43,235 bases of DNA from Verrucomicrobiota bacterium (GCA_003219355.1 QHOQ01000062.1:624-43858), one strand, 5' to 3'. Counted from the first letter of the stretch, positions 32,073 to 40,795 are shown. A program made the numbers and translations. Notes: generated from the letters alone by a model not told the origin.

Positions 32073-33863
32073 ATGGGACGAACTATAAGCTTCGTAATCG
32101 CCGCCGTCGCTGCGTTCGCCGTCTGGTACGTCTGGCGCATTTCTCAACAAACTTCGAGCGCCTCCGTCAGCGCGCTACTCCCGCGCGAAACAATTTTCCT
32201 GGCGCACGTGCCAGATTTCAATCGAACGCGCGATCAATGGAATCACTCCGACCTTTGCCAGCTCTATTGCGAACCGGCGGTGCAGGATTTTCTTCGCAAG
32301 CCACTGACCAAACTTCCGAAAAAGGACGCGGCTTCTCAAACGCTGCAGGAGATCGAACAACTCGATCCCAAGAACGCTTTTTTCGCGCTGACGTCAATGG
32401 CGAACGACAGTCCAAAGATTGTTGTGGGATTTCGTTTTCGTGAAAACCAGAATCGCGCGGAAAAAATCATCGCCGAATGGTGTTCGGACGCGCTCGGCGA
32501 TCCCAGAAACCGCGAGACGATCGCTTACCAGCGGCACAAGATCCACATTTTTACCTTTGGCCTCTTTTCGCTGGCAAGCGTTTATGACAGAAATTGGTTC
32601 TTCGCTTCGAATAATCTCGCTGAAATTAAAACTCTTCTCGACCGCGCCGACGGTCGAGTCAAACGCGCAAAGGACACACTGGATGAGGACGAGTCATATC
32701 GCACGGCGGCCGCTCACATGCCGTCGAGTTATGCTGCCTCTTTTTATCTGCAACCGAAGATATTTTCCGAGCGACTTACTGCCCTCCGCGCCGCCATCCA
32801 GTCGCCGGGTGCAACGAATGAACGGCCCGTATTGGAACAGGTGCGCAGTATTTCTGGCGCGATGCGCTTCGAGAGTGGAAAAATACACGATCTACTTTTT
32901 CTCGGAATGCCAAAATTGGAACAGGATGTGGCGCTTACCCGATCATCACTTTCGCTTGGCACGAAAGAGACGTTTTTCTATCTGTCGATGTTGCTCAATG
33001 TCGGGCAAAAGATTGATGCGCTAAATCAAGCGGCAGGCATCGCGGGTACAATGCAGAAGTTTTTTCAAACTTTTTCCGACAGTGGAATCACGGCCGATGA
33101 CTGGAAGGCCGCGTTCGGCTTGGAATTGGAATCGTTAGCGGACTGGCCGTCGAACGCACCTTGGCCCTCCTTTCTTCTCACGCTGCCGGTGATAGACATG
33201 GCGAGGGCCGGCAAGATCGTGGAGGCAGTCACGGGCGCGGATGAGAACGCGATTTGGACTCAAACTGAGAAGGATAGTGTGCGTTATTTTTCGATGCCAT
33301 CACCCGCCACCCTGATCGCGATCACCCCAACCATCGCTTTGTCGCACAGGATCCTGATCGCCGGTTTCAATCCGGTTTCGGTTGAAGAGGCGATAAAGCG
33401 CGACGGCAACGGCTCCTCGGAACTTTCTAATTCGCAAACCTACAAGACAGCGGCCAAGTTGGTGCCGAGCCCGACGAACTTTTTTGCCTATATCGACGCG
33501 GCTCTATTGTATTCGCGGCTTGATGCTTCGCTGCGGCCGATGCTGCTAATGGCGGCGGCTTTCATGCCAGGAATGACCGATCGTGTCGATCTTACACGGC
33601 TTCCCGCGCCGGAGATCATCACAAAGCACCTTAGCCCGATCGTCTCATCGCAGAGATATACTAGTGACGGCTATGTGGCCGAGTCGGTCGGGCCGATTAC
33701 GTTGGACCAATCGGCGATCGGTCTGGCAATTCTCAGCGGTATTGGTGTCGCGGCACCTCAAAAAGGCAGGACAAGCTTGACCGGATGGGGTTCTCCTTCG
33801 ACGGGAACTCCGCAGCCATCTTTGAGCCCGTCATCTACGCCCAATCCAGCTTCCACGCCCTAG
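32073..33863 (+). CDS. membrane-anchored hypothetical protein, 596 aa
   Basis: A single N-terminal membrane segment (SFVIAAVAAFAVWYVW) anchors a large extracytoplasmic domain starting PRETIFLAHVPDFNRTRDQW. The body has a repeated pattern of FFALTSMANDSPKIVVGF-like strands and helices that recalls DUF3352-type substrate-free proteins, but I cannot name the family. Residues about 570-596 are Ser/Pro/Thr-rich, a likely wall- or membrane-proximal flexible tail. It follows xerD by 18 bases and may be co-transcribed. Function unknown. Confidence 0.72.
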   Translation: MGRTISFVIAAVAAFAVWYVWRISQQTSSASVSALLPRETIFLAHVPDFNRTRDQWNHSDLCQLYCEPAVQDFLRKPLTKLPKKDAASQTLQEIEQLDPKNAFFALTSMANDSPKIVVGFRFRENQNRAEKIIAEWCSDALGDPRNRETIAYQRHKIHIFTFGLFSLASVYDRNWFFASNNLAEIKTLLDRADGRVKRAKDTLDEDESYRTAAAHMPSSYAASFYLQPKIFSERLTALRAAIQSPGATNERPVLEQVRSISGAMRFESGKIHDLLFLGMPKLEQDVALTRSSLSLGTKETFFYLSMLLNVGQKIDALNQAAGIAGTMQKFFQTFSDSGITADDWKAAFGLELESLADWPSNAPWPSFLLTLPVIDMARAGKIVEAVTGADENAIWTQTEKDSVRYFSMPSPATLIAITPTIALSHRILIAGFNPVSVEEAIKRDGNGSSELSNSQTYKTAAKLVPSPTNFFAYIDAALLYSRLDASLRPMLLMAAAFMPGMTDRVDLTRLPAPEIITKHLSPIVSSQRYTSDGYVAESVGPITLDQSAIGLAILSGIGVAAPQKGRTSLTGWGSPSTGTPQPSLSPSSTPNPASTP

Positions 33864-33969
33864 AATAGAGCGAGTAGTTGCGCCATTTCGGCACTCTTTT
33901 TATGGTTCAAAAACTGAGACAAGAAAAACTGCTGCACCCGTCCTGAAAATGTGCTATCCTTCTGGTCCT

Positions 33970-34281
33970 ATGGCTATTCTAAAGAAAAATGCATTCTCCC
34001 GTCGAGTTCCGGATCTAGTGACCGAGGAGCTGGTTGCAGTCCTTTCGCGGCGTTCTTCCTTTGAGTTCAAGCAGCTTTTCGATATCGTCCATGAAAATCT
34101 ACGAGCACGGAATGCGGCCAGTGGTGGCGAGGAAATGCTGCGGCTCCGGGCTTACGAGAAGCTGCAAAATCTGGTTGCGCGCGGCGCGGTCAAAAAGAAT
34201 GGCAAAAAATATAAAGGCCTGCCTTCGGCTTTGGCAAATGCCATTGCGCCGCAGAATGGCCATCTGGCTGGCGTAAGGTAA
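33970..34281 (+). CDS. small hypothetical protein, possibly winged-helix
   Basis: 103 residues from ATG 33970 (MAILKKNAFSRRVPDLVTEE); a start seven codons earlier is possible. It is helical and basic, with LRLRAYEKLQNLVARGAVKK followed by NGKKYKGLP, a helix plus short hairpin that could be a winged-helix tail. No family recognised. The nuoA start lies 39 bases downstream of its stop. Confidence 0.6.
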   Translation: MAILKKNAFSRRVPDLVTEELVAVLSRRSSFEFKQLFDIVHENLRARNAASGGEEMLRLRAYEKLQNLVARGAVKKNGKKYKGLPSALANAIAPQNGHLAGVR

Positions 34282-34320
34282 GCTTCAACCTTAGCCAACT
34301 GATCTTCAGCGAGCCTTCAG

Positions 34321-34692
34321 ATGCTCCGAGAATATCTGCCGGTTCTCCTGCAAGTTATTGTAGCGATGCTGTTTGCCGGTTCCGCGCTGCTCGTTAGCAT
34401 TCTCGTCGGGAAAAGCGGGAAACGCACGCGAGCGAAAGATACCGCCTATGAATGCGGGATGGTGCCACAGGGACAAGTGCAGCCCAGATTCAGCGTGAAG
34501 TTTTATCTGGTAGCGATGCTCTTTATCCTCTTCGATCTTGAGATCGTGTTTATGTATCCTTGGGCAGTGGTTTACAGAGAGTCGATCAAGCAGAGCGGGC
34601 TCATTTTCTGGAGTATGCTCAGCTTTATTTCGATCTTAATGGTCGGCTATGTTTACGCGCTCAAGAAGGGCGCGCTGGACTGGAAAAAATAA
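34321..34692 (+). CDS. nuoA: NADH-quinone oxidoreductase subunit A
   Basis: 123 residues, three membrane helices. The NuoA hallmarks are complete: AKDTAYECGMVPQGQVQPRF and VKFYLVAMLFILFDLEIVFM followed by YPWAVVY. NuoA is part of the membrane arm of complex I next to the quinone site. Usually nuoA heads a nuoA-N operon; here it is alone, followed by a Dabb protein and glycan genes, so the other subunits must be elsewhere. The sequence has no sign of decay. Confidence 0.95.
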   Translation: MLREYLPVLLQVIVAMLFAGSALLVSILVGKSGKRTRAKDTAYECGMVPQGQVQPRFSVKFYLVAMLFILFDLEIVFMYPWAVVYRESIKQSGLIFWSMLSFISILMVGYVYALKKGALDWKK

Positions 34693-34778
34693 TCTCCGAG
34701 CGGCGCGGATCGACATTGCCCGCTCGCCGGATTCGCACTTGCGCGTCCCGCTCGAAGCACCTAATAGCTTTAGCTTTC

Positions 34779-35096
34779 ATGATTCACCATATCGCTCTCT
34801 ACAAACTCAAGCCCGAGGTTACTCCCGCCCGCGTGGAGGCGATGATGATGAACGCGCGGATGCAGCTCTTGAAAATTCCCGAGGTTTTGAGCATCAAATG
34901 CGGCAAGCGCGTTGATCCTGAAATGCCGTGGCCATTCTTCATTGCAATCGATTTTGAGTCGATGGACAAGTACGCAATCTTCCGTGAGGACTCCATCTAC
35001 GTGAAATTTATGGAAGAAGTCATCAAGCCTAACACTGCGGATTCATTGACCTTGGACTTCGAGATGGATCCGGGGAAGGACGTTCAGTTTTCCTGA
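34779..35096 (+). CDS. Dabb (stress-responsive A/B barrel) family protein
   Basis: 105 residues from ATG 34779. MIHHIALYKLKPEVTPARVE is the typical first strand and helix of the Dabb ferredoxin-like dimeric barrel; IPEVLSIKCGKRVDP, PFFIAIDFESMDKYAIFRED and PNTADSLTLDFEM follow. The frame is open far upstream but that region is antisense-free intergenic and the 3' end of nuoA in another frame. The role of such single-domain proteins is largely unknown. A repeat element starts one base after its stop. Confidence 0.88.
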   Translation: MIHHIALYKLKPEVTPARVEAMMMNARMQLLKIPEVLSIKCGKRVDPEMPWPFFIAIDFESMDKYAIFREDSIYVKFMEEVIKPNTADSLTLDFEMDPGKDVQFS

Positions 35097-35097
35097 T

Positions 35098-35122
35098 TGT
35101 AGCGGCGGCGTATGACGGTTGG
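35098..35122 (+). repeat. REP-like repeat copy (half element)
   Basis: TGTAGCGGCGGCGTATGACG with a GTTGG tail resembles the arm at 40674-40697 (about five mismatches in 24 bases). It starts one base after the Dabb stop and lies 53 bases before the glycosyltransferase start. No inverted partner is visible nearby, so it is a single arm. Confidence 0.45.
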
Positions 35123-35174
35123 TTTGTTTTGGAGCGTTGCTATTTCTGGGGACCGCACATAATCATCGATCCCG

Positions 35175-37115
35175 GTGCGACTCGGTTATCTCTATTCCCG
35201 TTATCCGGTTATTTCCCAGACCTTTTGCGATGCTGAGATGCTGGCATTGGAACGGCTTGGTGTCGCCCTCGAGATTGGCTCGATTTACCCGCCGCTTACG
35301 AGTTTGCGTCACGAACATATCTCCCAGCTCTGCGCCCCGATCCGGTACGCGCCACCGCAGAAAATCCTGAGAATTTGGGAGAAGAATGCGAAAACAACCG
35401 GCAAATGGCCCCAGGAACTCGTAGATCGGCATAAGCGGAAATACGGGGACCAGATCAAGGCCGAGCAACGTGCGCGCAATGCGCTCTATTTCGCGGAGCT
35501 TTTTGCGCGCAATGGTGTCGACCATTTTCACGTTCACTTCGCCAACCGCGCGGCGCACACTGCGCTCTTCCTGAAAGAAATCTCCGGCATTCCTTTCAGC
35601 GTGACCGCACATGGCCAGGATTTCATGAAGGATCTAGGCAACGATGATCTCTTGCGCGAAATCTGCGCTGCGGCGGAGTTCGTCGCAGCTGAAACCGATT
35701 ACAGTCGTGAACTGCTTTGCCAGCGCTGCCCGGATTCCGCTGGGAAGATTTACCGAGTCTATAACGGAATCGATCTCGGACGCTTCCCGGACCGATGTTC
35801 AGCGACAGCTAATTCGGCGCCAGGCATTCTCAGCGTCGGCCGTCTTGTTGCCTTCAAGGGGTTTGAGCAGCTTATCCACGCTTGCGCAGAGCTGGCGCGC
35901 CGCGGCGTTGATTTCACTTGCGAGATTATTGGAGATGGCCCGCTGCGCAACAATCTCCAGGCAGAGATCGACAAATTGAGCCTCTCGTCTCGTGTGACTC
36001 TGCTCGGCTCTCTGTCGCAAGGCGCGGTTTTCGATAAGCTGCGAGCAGCCGACATTTTCGCACTTGCCTCAGTCATGGATCGTCAGGGCGCGAGCGATGT
36101 TTTCCCGACTGTAATCATCGAAGCGATGGCGGCTGCGCGGCCCGTGGTTTCGACCCAGCTTGCCGGGATTCCGGAATGTGTCGAGCACGAGCAAACCGGG
36201 CTGTTAGTGCCGCCCGGCGATACGATCGGGCTCAGCCACGCACTCGAGCGGCTCATACGAGATTCTGAATTGAGGTTGCAGTACGGCCGTGCCGGACGGA
36301 CGCGAATCGAAGAGCATTTCCGGATTGAGCAGACAGTCGCCCCGCTTCTCCAACTGCTCAAAAATTCGTCCGTCGCGCCATCGAAACCGAAAGCGCCTCT
36401 TGCAGCCTACCAGATCGCTTATCTGATCGATCGCTGGCCCGATGAGGATTTGCCGCTCATCGAGCGCGAGCTTCAAGAAATGCGGCGGCGCAGCATCTCG
36501 ATCATACCCTTTGTTTGTGAATTAGATTCAGCAGCGCGATTAACTCGGAATGTCGAACAAATGGCGGTGCAGCTGGAATTTTTGCCCGACCCGATGGTGA
36601 TGGAGGCAGAATGGCGCGCGCACCACACTCTTGCCCAAAAATTGGAAGAGGAGCGGGCACAGGAAACCGAGCGCGTGCCGGGTGGAATTTTCCTGCGACA
36701 GGCGCGTTTCGCTCTCGTCTTGCGCAGGCTGCTGGTGGAAAAAAAAGTTTCCCACGTCCACGCAACAAGCTCGCGTGCGCTCGCCTGCGCGCTGATTTTG
36801 CAGAGACTTGTTGACGTTACAGTAAGCGCTACGATTGAGCCGCGGCCGGAATTATCGCAACAGTGGATCGAGAAGGCACTACGCCGTTGTGAGGGAGGGC
36901 GTCTGAGCGACCGCAAATTGCTTCCGCATCGCGATGGCTCATTTCTTGTCGACAAGGCGGCATTGCATTCTGCTCGGCGAAAAGCACTTCAATCGTTCGG
37001 AGAAAGAATCGGGATCGATTTGACCGGAGCGGCAAGTTTCTGGCAGGAATGGTCGGAATTGCTCGTGCGCTTGAGCCGCGGGGAGGTGCCCGGCAAATCA
37101 AAAACAAGCGAATGA
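35175..37115 (+). CDS. glycosyltransferase family 4-like, with extra C-terminal half domain
   Basis: 646 residues, start GTG 35175. Residues 1-395 are a complete GT-B fold glycosyltransferase: LGYLYSRYPVISQTFCDAEM, DHFHVHFANRAAHTALFLKE, SVTAHGQDFMKDL, VGRLVAFKGFEQLI, and the C-terminal sugar-nucleotide site DVFPTVIIEAMAAARPVVST. From about 411 a second sequence repeats the N-terminal Rossmann-like pattern (YQIAYLIDRWPDEDLPLIER, then SHVHATSSRALACALILQRL) but lacks its own donor-binding half. Probably makes exopolysaccharide or LPS-type glycan; donor sugar unknown. It overlaps rfbA by ATGA, so the two are translated together. Confidence 0.88.
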   Translation: MRLGYLYSRYPVISQTFCDAEMLALERLGVALEIGSIYPPLTSLRHEHISQLCAPIRYAPPQKILRIWEKNAKTTGKWPQELVDRHKRKYGDQIKAEQRARNALYFAELFARNGVDHFHVHFANRAAHTALFLKEISGIPFSVTAHGQDFMKDLGNDDLLREICAAAEFVAAETDYSRELLCQRCPDSAGKIYRVYNGIDLGRFPDRCSATANSAPGILSVGRLVAFKGFEQLIHACAELARRGVDFTCEIIGDGPLRNNLQAEIDKLSLSSRVTLLGSLSQGAVFDKLRAADIFALASVMDRQGASDVFPTVIIEAMAAARPVVSTQLAGIPECVEHEQTGLLVPPGDTIGLSHALERLIRDSELRLQYGRAGRTRIEEHFRIEQTVAPLLQLLKNSSVAPSKPKAPLAAYQIAYLIDRWPDEDLPLIERELQEMRRRSISIIPFVCELDSAARLTRNVEQMAVQLEFLPDPMVMEAEWRAHHTLAQKLEEERAQETERVPGGIFLRQARFALVLRRLLVEKKVSHVHATSSRALACALILQRLVDVTVSATIEPRPELSQQWIEKALRRCEGGRLSDRKLLPHRDGSFLVDKAALHSARRKALQSFGERIGIDLTGAASFWQEWSELLVRLSRGEVPGKSKTSE

Positions 37116-38008
37116 ACAAAAAGGCCATTCTACTTGCTGGCGGAGCTGGGACACGGCTGTTCCCGCTCACCAAGATCGTCTGCAAACAGCTTCTCCCGAT
37201 CTACGACAAGCCGATGATTTGCTATCCGCTCGCCACGCTGATGCTCGGTGGTCTTCGCGAGGTCCTGATCATTACCACACCGAAGGATCTGCCGATGCTT
37301 CGCGATTACCTGGGCGATGGCGAGCAACTTGGAATTCGAATCGAATATGCCGAACAGCCGAAACCTGAGGGGATCGCCCAGGCTTTTTTAATCGGCGCAA
37401 AATTCATCGGCGACGCGGGCGCGTCGCTTATTCTTGGCGATAATATTTTCTACGGGAAACTCGATTTCTACCGGCACGCTCTCGCGATCGAGCGCGGCGC
37501 GTGCATTTTCGGTTATCAAGTGCGCGATCCACAACGCTATGGCGTGGTCGAATTTGACACTCAAGGCAAGGCAATCAGTCTCGAGGAAAAACCGAAGCAA
37601 CCGAAAAGTCATTTCGCGGTGCCGGGACTTTATGTTTACGACGAGCGCGTGGTCGACCTTTGCCAGACCCTGCGGCCCTCGGCCCGCGGTGAACTTGAGA
37701 TCACCGATCTGAATTTGCTCTATCTCGGACAGAAACAGCTACACGTGAAATTGCTCAGCCGTGGCATGGCCTGGCTCGACACCGGTACGCAGACAAGCTT
37801 GCTCGAAGCTGGCAACTACATTGCGACAATCGAGCATCGGCAAGGATTGAAAATTGCATGCCTTGAGGAGGTCGCCTGTCGCATGGGCTTTATCAGCCAG
37901 TCACAATTGTCCGCACTCATCGATCGGTTGCCGAAAGGTGAGTATCGAGATTATCTGCGGATAGTTTGCGACGAAGGGCCAAACGCGGGTCCGGCGTCGG
38001 TCGGCTAG
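37112..38008 (+). CDS. rfbA: glucose-1-phosphate thymidylyltransferase
   Basis: 298 residues. RmlA/RfbA makes dTDP-glucose from dTTP and glucose-1-phosphate, the first step to dTDP-rhamnose and other deoxysugars. Seen: AILLAGGAGTRLFPLT, KQLLPIYDKPMICYPLATLM, QPKPEGIAQAFLIGA, SLILGDNIFY with the metal-binding Asp, YGVVEFD, EEKPKQPKSHFAVPGLYVYD, GELEITDLNLLYL and AWLDTGT. ATG 37112 overlaps the glycosyltransferase stop (ATGA); the frame is open 21 codons earlier without homology. rfbB, rfbC and rfbD are not in the window. It converges on the SCO gene through a repeat element. Confidence 0.94.
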   Translation: MNKKAILLAGGAGTRLFPLTKIVCKQLLPIYDKPMICYPLATLMLGGLREVLIITTPKDLPMLRDYLGDGEQLGIRIEYAEQPKPEGIAQAFLIGAKFIGDAGASLILGDNIFYGKLDFYRHALAIERGACIFGYQVRDPQRYGVVEFDTQGKAISLEEKPKQPKSHFAVPGLYVYDERVVDLCQTLRPSARGELEITDLNLLYLGQKQLHVKLLSRGMAWLDTGTQTSLLEAGNYIATIEHRQGLKIACLEEVACRMGFISQSQLSALIDRLPKGEYRDYLRIVCDEGPNAGPASVG

Positions 38009-38021
38009 CACGGCGTCTTTC

Positions 38022-38083
38022 TGTAGAGGCGGCTGTGGCAGCTGCAATGTTGGCGCTCTGCAGGCGACACGCCTGCCACTACA
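38022..38083. repeat. REP-like inverted repeat between convergent genes
   Basis: Left arm TGTAGAGGCGGCTGTGGCAG (38022 onward) and right arm ending CTGCCACTACA (to 38083) are imperfect inverted copies of about 24 bases, both with TGTAG/CTACA ends. The right arm also contains a perfect hairpin GCAGGCG-ACA-CGCCTGC (38060-38076). It fills the space between the convergent rfbA and SCO stops, so it may act as a bidirectional terminator. The TGTAG-GGC ends resemble the elements at 35098 and 40674-40782. Confidence 0.6.
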
Positions 38084-38084
38084 A

Positions 38085-38738
38085 TTATTTTGGCTGCTCG
38101 CGCAACAGATGACTTGTATCGGCGAGCAATTTGGTTACGGCGTCTGCTTCGGTCGCTTCGTAATAACCACGGATTTCTCCATGGCGATCCACCAGCACCA
38201 TCCGCGTGCTGTGCACCGGAATTCCAGCTTCACCGTTACCATCGGAGATCGCAAGCTTGAAGCCGTTATGAGAAAGATCGTAAATCGCGGACTTCGGTCC
38301 GGTAAGGAAATCCCAGCGCTTCGGTTCGGCGCGTAATTTCTCGGCGTAGCCACGCAAAACTTCCGGCGTGTCCCTTTCCGGATCGACGCTGAACGAGACC
38401 AGATGCACATCGGTTTGTTCCAACGGCTTTTGCAGTTCACTCATCCGCGTGCTGATCATCGGACAGGGTCCGGGACAAGTGGTATAAACAAAATCGGCGA
38501 TCCAAATTTTCCCAGCCAATTGCGCAGAGTCGAAAGGTTGTCCTTCTTGGTTTACGAGCTGAAAATGAGGAACCGTGCCGTAGGACGAAACGCTGCGCTG
38601 GGCAAGCGCACGGACCTCCACGTGGCGCAGCCAAAGTAAAAGCCCCGCCGTGACAAATGGGATGAGAATCAATGTCGCTTTCCAGGCAATCCCGCTCCAC
38701 GAGCTCCCGCGCTGAATAGGAATTGAAGTAGCGTTCAT
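38085..38738 (-). CDS. SCO1/SenC family copper-chaperone protein
   Basis: 217 residues from ATG 38738; the stop of ctaB overlaps this start (ATGA). One N-terminal membrane anchor (WKATLILIPFVTAGLLLWL) and a thioredoxin-fold domain with the copper-binding CxxxC in FVYTTCPGPCPMISTRM and the third ligand His in PVHSTRMVLVD. SCO delivers copper to, or reduces, the CuA centre of cytochrome oxidase subunit II, encoded in the same cluster. The last gene of the operon on the minus strand. Confidence 0.94.
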   Translation of the reverse strand: MNATSIPIQRGSSWSGIAWKATLILIPFVTAGLLLWLRHVEVRALAQRSVSSYGTVPHFQLVNQEGQPFDSAQLAGKIWIADFVYTTCPGPCPMISTRMSELQKPLEQTDVHLVSFSVDPERDTPEVLRGYAEKLRAEPKRWDFLTGPKSAIYDLSHNGFKLAISDGNGEAGIPVHSTRMVLVDRHGEIRGYYEATEADAVTKLLADTSHLLREQPK

Positions 38739-39652
38739 GACTTCGTTAGTACTAACGCAGCCAGCAAAAGAGGGAGGTAAACGATCGAAGTGATGAACAA
38801 TAATCGCGCAGCTCCGGCCGTGCGCTTTTTCAAAAATCGCATTGCCACGGCAATAAACAAACCGCCAAGGGCGAGCTCGATAGCGAGATAAACCGGTGTG
38901 GCAATTCCAAAAAACGTGGGCAGCCCTGCGATCACCAAGAGCAAGATGCAAAAGAACACGCTTTGACTGGCGCTGCGCTCGCCGCTGAGATCGTCACTCG
39001 AAATCATTCGGAAGCCCGCACGTGAATAGTCATCGCGGTACATCCAGGCGATCGCGAAGAAATGCGGCAGTTGCCACAGAAGAAGGATCGCGAAAAGACT
39101 CCATGCCCCTGCGTCGATTGTTCCGCACGCAGCTGTCCAACCGATCATCGGCGGAATCGCGCCGGGAATTGCGCCGACAAGGGTATTCGCAGTGCTGGCG
39201 CGCTTGAGCGGTGTGTAACAAAAAATGTAAATAAGTATCGTAAGCGCGGCGAGCGTGGCGCTGAGCGCATTGCAGGCAACCACGAGATAACCAACGCCAA
39301 AAATCGAAAGAACAACGCCGAGCGTAAGCGCTTCGGCAGCTCGCATGCGACCAGCCGGCACCGGGCGCATCTTCGTTCGACGCATCAGTGCGTCGAGCTT
39401 GCGTTCCCACCACTGATTGAGCGCGGCAGCGCCGGCCGCCGCCGCCGCCGTTCCAAACACGACGTGAAATAACGCGAAGTAATTGATTGGCGATTGCGCT
39501 CCGAGATAAAAGCCGGCCGCAGTCGTAAGCAAAACAAGCAGCGTCAGCCGCGCTTTGACCAACTCCGCCAAATCGAACATGCGGGTACGCGCTGATTTAT
39601 CATTGGTTACAGTCTTATCGTCAGTCGGGGTGTGAATCGCGACAGTTTTCAC
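38735..39652 (-). CDS. ctaB: protoheme IX farnesyltransferase (heme O synthase)
   Basis: 305 residues, about nine helices, UbiA superfamily. It converts heme B to heme O with farnesyl diphosphate. Signature region NQWWERKLDALMRRTKMRPV (N-x3-D-x2-M-x-RT-x2-RP) and the second acidic region with WMYRDDYSRAGFRM are present, along with YTPLKRASTANTLVGAIPGA. The start is GTG 39652, overlapping the ctaA stop by GTGA; an ATG at 39580 is the alternative, since the first 24 residues are not conserved-looking. Works with ctaA to supply heme A. Confidence 0.95.
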   Translation of the reverse strand: MKTVAIHTPTDDKTVTNDKSARTRMFDLAELVKARLTLLVLLTTAAGFYLGAQSPINYFALFHVVFGTAAAAAGAAALNQWWERKLDALMRRTKMRPVPAGRMRAAEALTLGVVLSIFGVGYLVVACNALSATLAALTILIYIFCYTPLKRASTANTLVGAIPGAIPPMIGWTAACGTIDAGAWSLFAILLLWQLPHFFAIAWMYRDDYSRAGFRMISSDDLSGERSASQSVFFCILLLVIAGLPTFFGIATPVYLAIELALGGLFIAVAMRFLKKRTAGAARLLFITSIVYLPLLLAALVLTKS

Positions 39653-40722
39653 GCGGCGACTGCTCCTTTGACTCCGAACGAGGTGGTTGCTGATCTTTCA
39701 CTGCGTTGTCCCTGCAAAATTCGCCAGCAAATCGCGCAAATGCTCACCCCAAAAGATAGCATTGTCGCGCCGCCTGCGACATGCGCGGTCGCGACATCGG
39801 CTGCTTTGTTGCTCCAAATGGTCCAAGCGCCAAGCGTAATCTGGCAAACGACCAGGGCGACCCAAAAGATCGACAATCGCCTGAGCGCAGCCACGTGGCG
39901 CGCTTCTCTCCAAACCCGAAGACAAAATACAACCACGGCAACGGCGATGATCAACGCGAGAAACCGATGCGCCATTTGCAGCCAGATTTGGAACGCGTCA
40001 ACGTCCGACAAACCCCGTGCATCGCGCCAGGCGTTGACCTTTGCAAGCGCAGCCGCGCCGGTGTCCGGAATCCAGGCGCCATTTGCCGTCGGGAAATCGA
40101 GAATAGCGAGATCGCGATGTTGATGACGCATTGTCGCCCCCAGCGCCAGCTGCGCATAAATCGCGACCGTTGTTGCAAACGCGATTGTCTTGATCGTGAT
40201 GATTTTTTTGGGGTCGACAATTACATCGGCGAGCGTTCGCCAAAATCTTGAAGTCGTGAGCGCGATCAGCACGACCAGTCCAAGAAACGCTTGCGCAAGG
40301 CAGGCGTGAAAGATTCCGATCTCATCTTTCAGCATCGTAACGCGCAGGCCGCCGAGCACGCCTTGTAGAATTACCGCGCAAAGCGCGATTATTCCCAGGC
40401 TGCGAACCCATTTTCGGGGTTCGCTACGCCAGAGCCAGATCGCGAGGATTATCGTGAGGAACCCAACCGCCGAAGCAATCAAGCGGTGGGTATGCTCAAA
40501 GAAAATCCCGCCGATCCATTTCGAAACAGGAAACAAGAACATGTTGTAGCCGAACGTGGTCGGCCAATCGGGCACGGCGAGGCCGACGCCTTTGCTCGTG
40601 ACCATTCCCCCACTGCAAATGAGAAACAACGTCGCAACGCACGTAATCCACGCGAACGCGTTGAGCCAGCTACTGTAGCGGCGGTCTGTGACTGTCGCAT
40701 TATTTCCGGCCCCTGCGCTCAT
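39649..40722 (-). CDS. ctaA: heme A synthase (COX15/CtaA)
   Basis: 357 residues from ATG 40722 (a TTG at 40731 is also possible), about eight helices. Oxidises heme O to heme A. Seen: GGMVTSKGVGLAVPDWPTTF, FEHTHRLIASAVGFLT with the conserved His pair, IFHACLAQAFLGL, MAHRFLALIIAV and the C-terminal TAHVAGGATMLSF with further heme-ligand His residues. Residues about 9-17 (ATVTDRRYS) before the first helix are encoded by a REP-like repeat arm, so the extreme N-terminus is repeat-derived. The end overlaps ctaB by four bases. Confidence 0.93.
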   Translation of the reverse strand: MSAGAGNNATVTDRRYSSWLNAFAWITCVATLFLICSGGMVTSKGVGLAVPDWPTTFGYNMFLFPVSKWIGGIFFEHTHRLIASAVGFLTIILAIWLWRSEPRKWVRSLGIIALCAVILQGVLGGLRVTMLKDEIGIFHACLAQAFLGLVVLIALTTSRFWRTLADVIVDPKKIITIKTIAFATTVAIYAQLALGATMRHQHRDLAILDFPTANGAWIPDTGAAALAKVNAWRDARGLSDVDAFQIWLQMAHRFLALIIAVAVVVFCLRVWREARHVAALRRLSIFWVALVVCQITLGAWTIWSNKAADVATAHVAGGATMLSFGVSICAICWRILQGQRSERSATTSFGVKGAVAA

Positions 40723-40782
40723 TCTTTGCAACCGTGGGTAGATCGAACTTGAAGAGTCCGACGGTCATAGACCGCCGCTACA
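40674..40782. repeat. REP-like inverted repeat spanning the ctaA start
   Basis: The 24-base arm at 40674-40697 (TGTAGCGGCGGTCTGTGACT then GTCG) is the reverse complement, with two mismatches, of the arm at 40759-40782 (CGACGGTCATAGACCGCCGC then TACA). The loop is 61 bases and contains the ctaA start codon. The right arm lies just downstream of coxB; the left is inside ctaA. A folded transcript would sequester the ctaA start and could separate it from coxB. Confidence 0.75.
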
Positions 40783-40795
40783 GAAAGAGCCCGCA

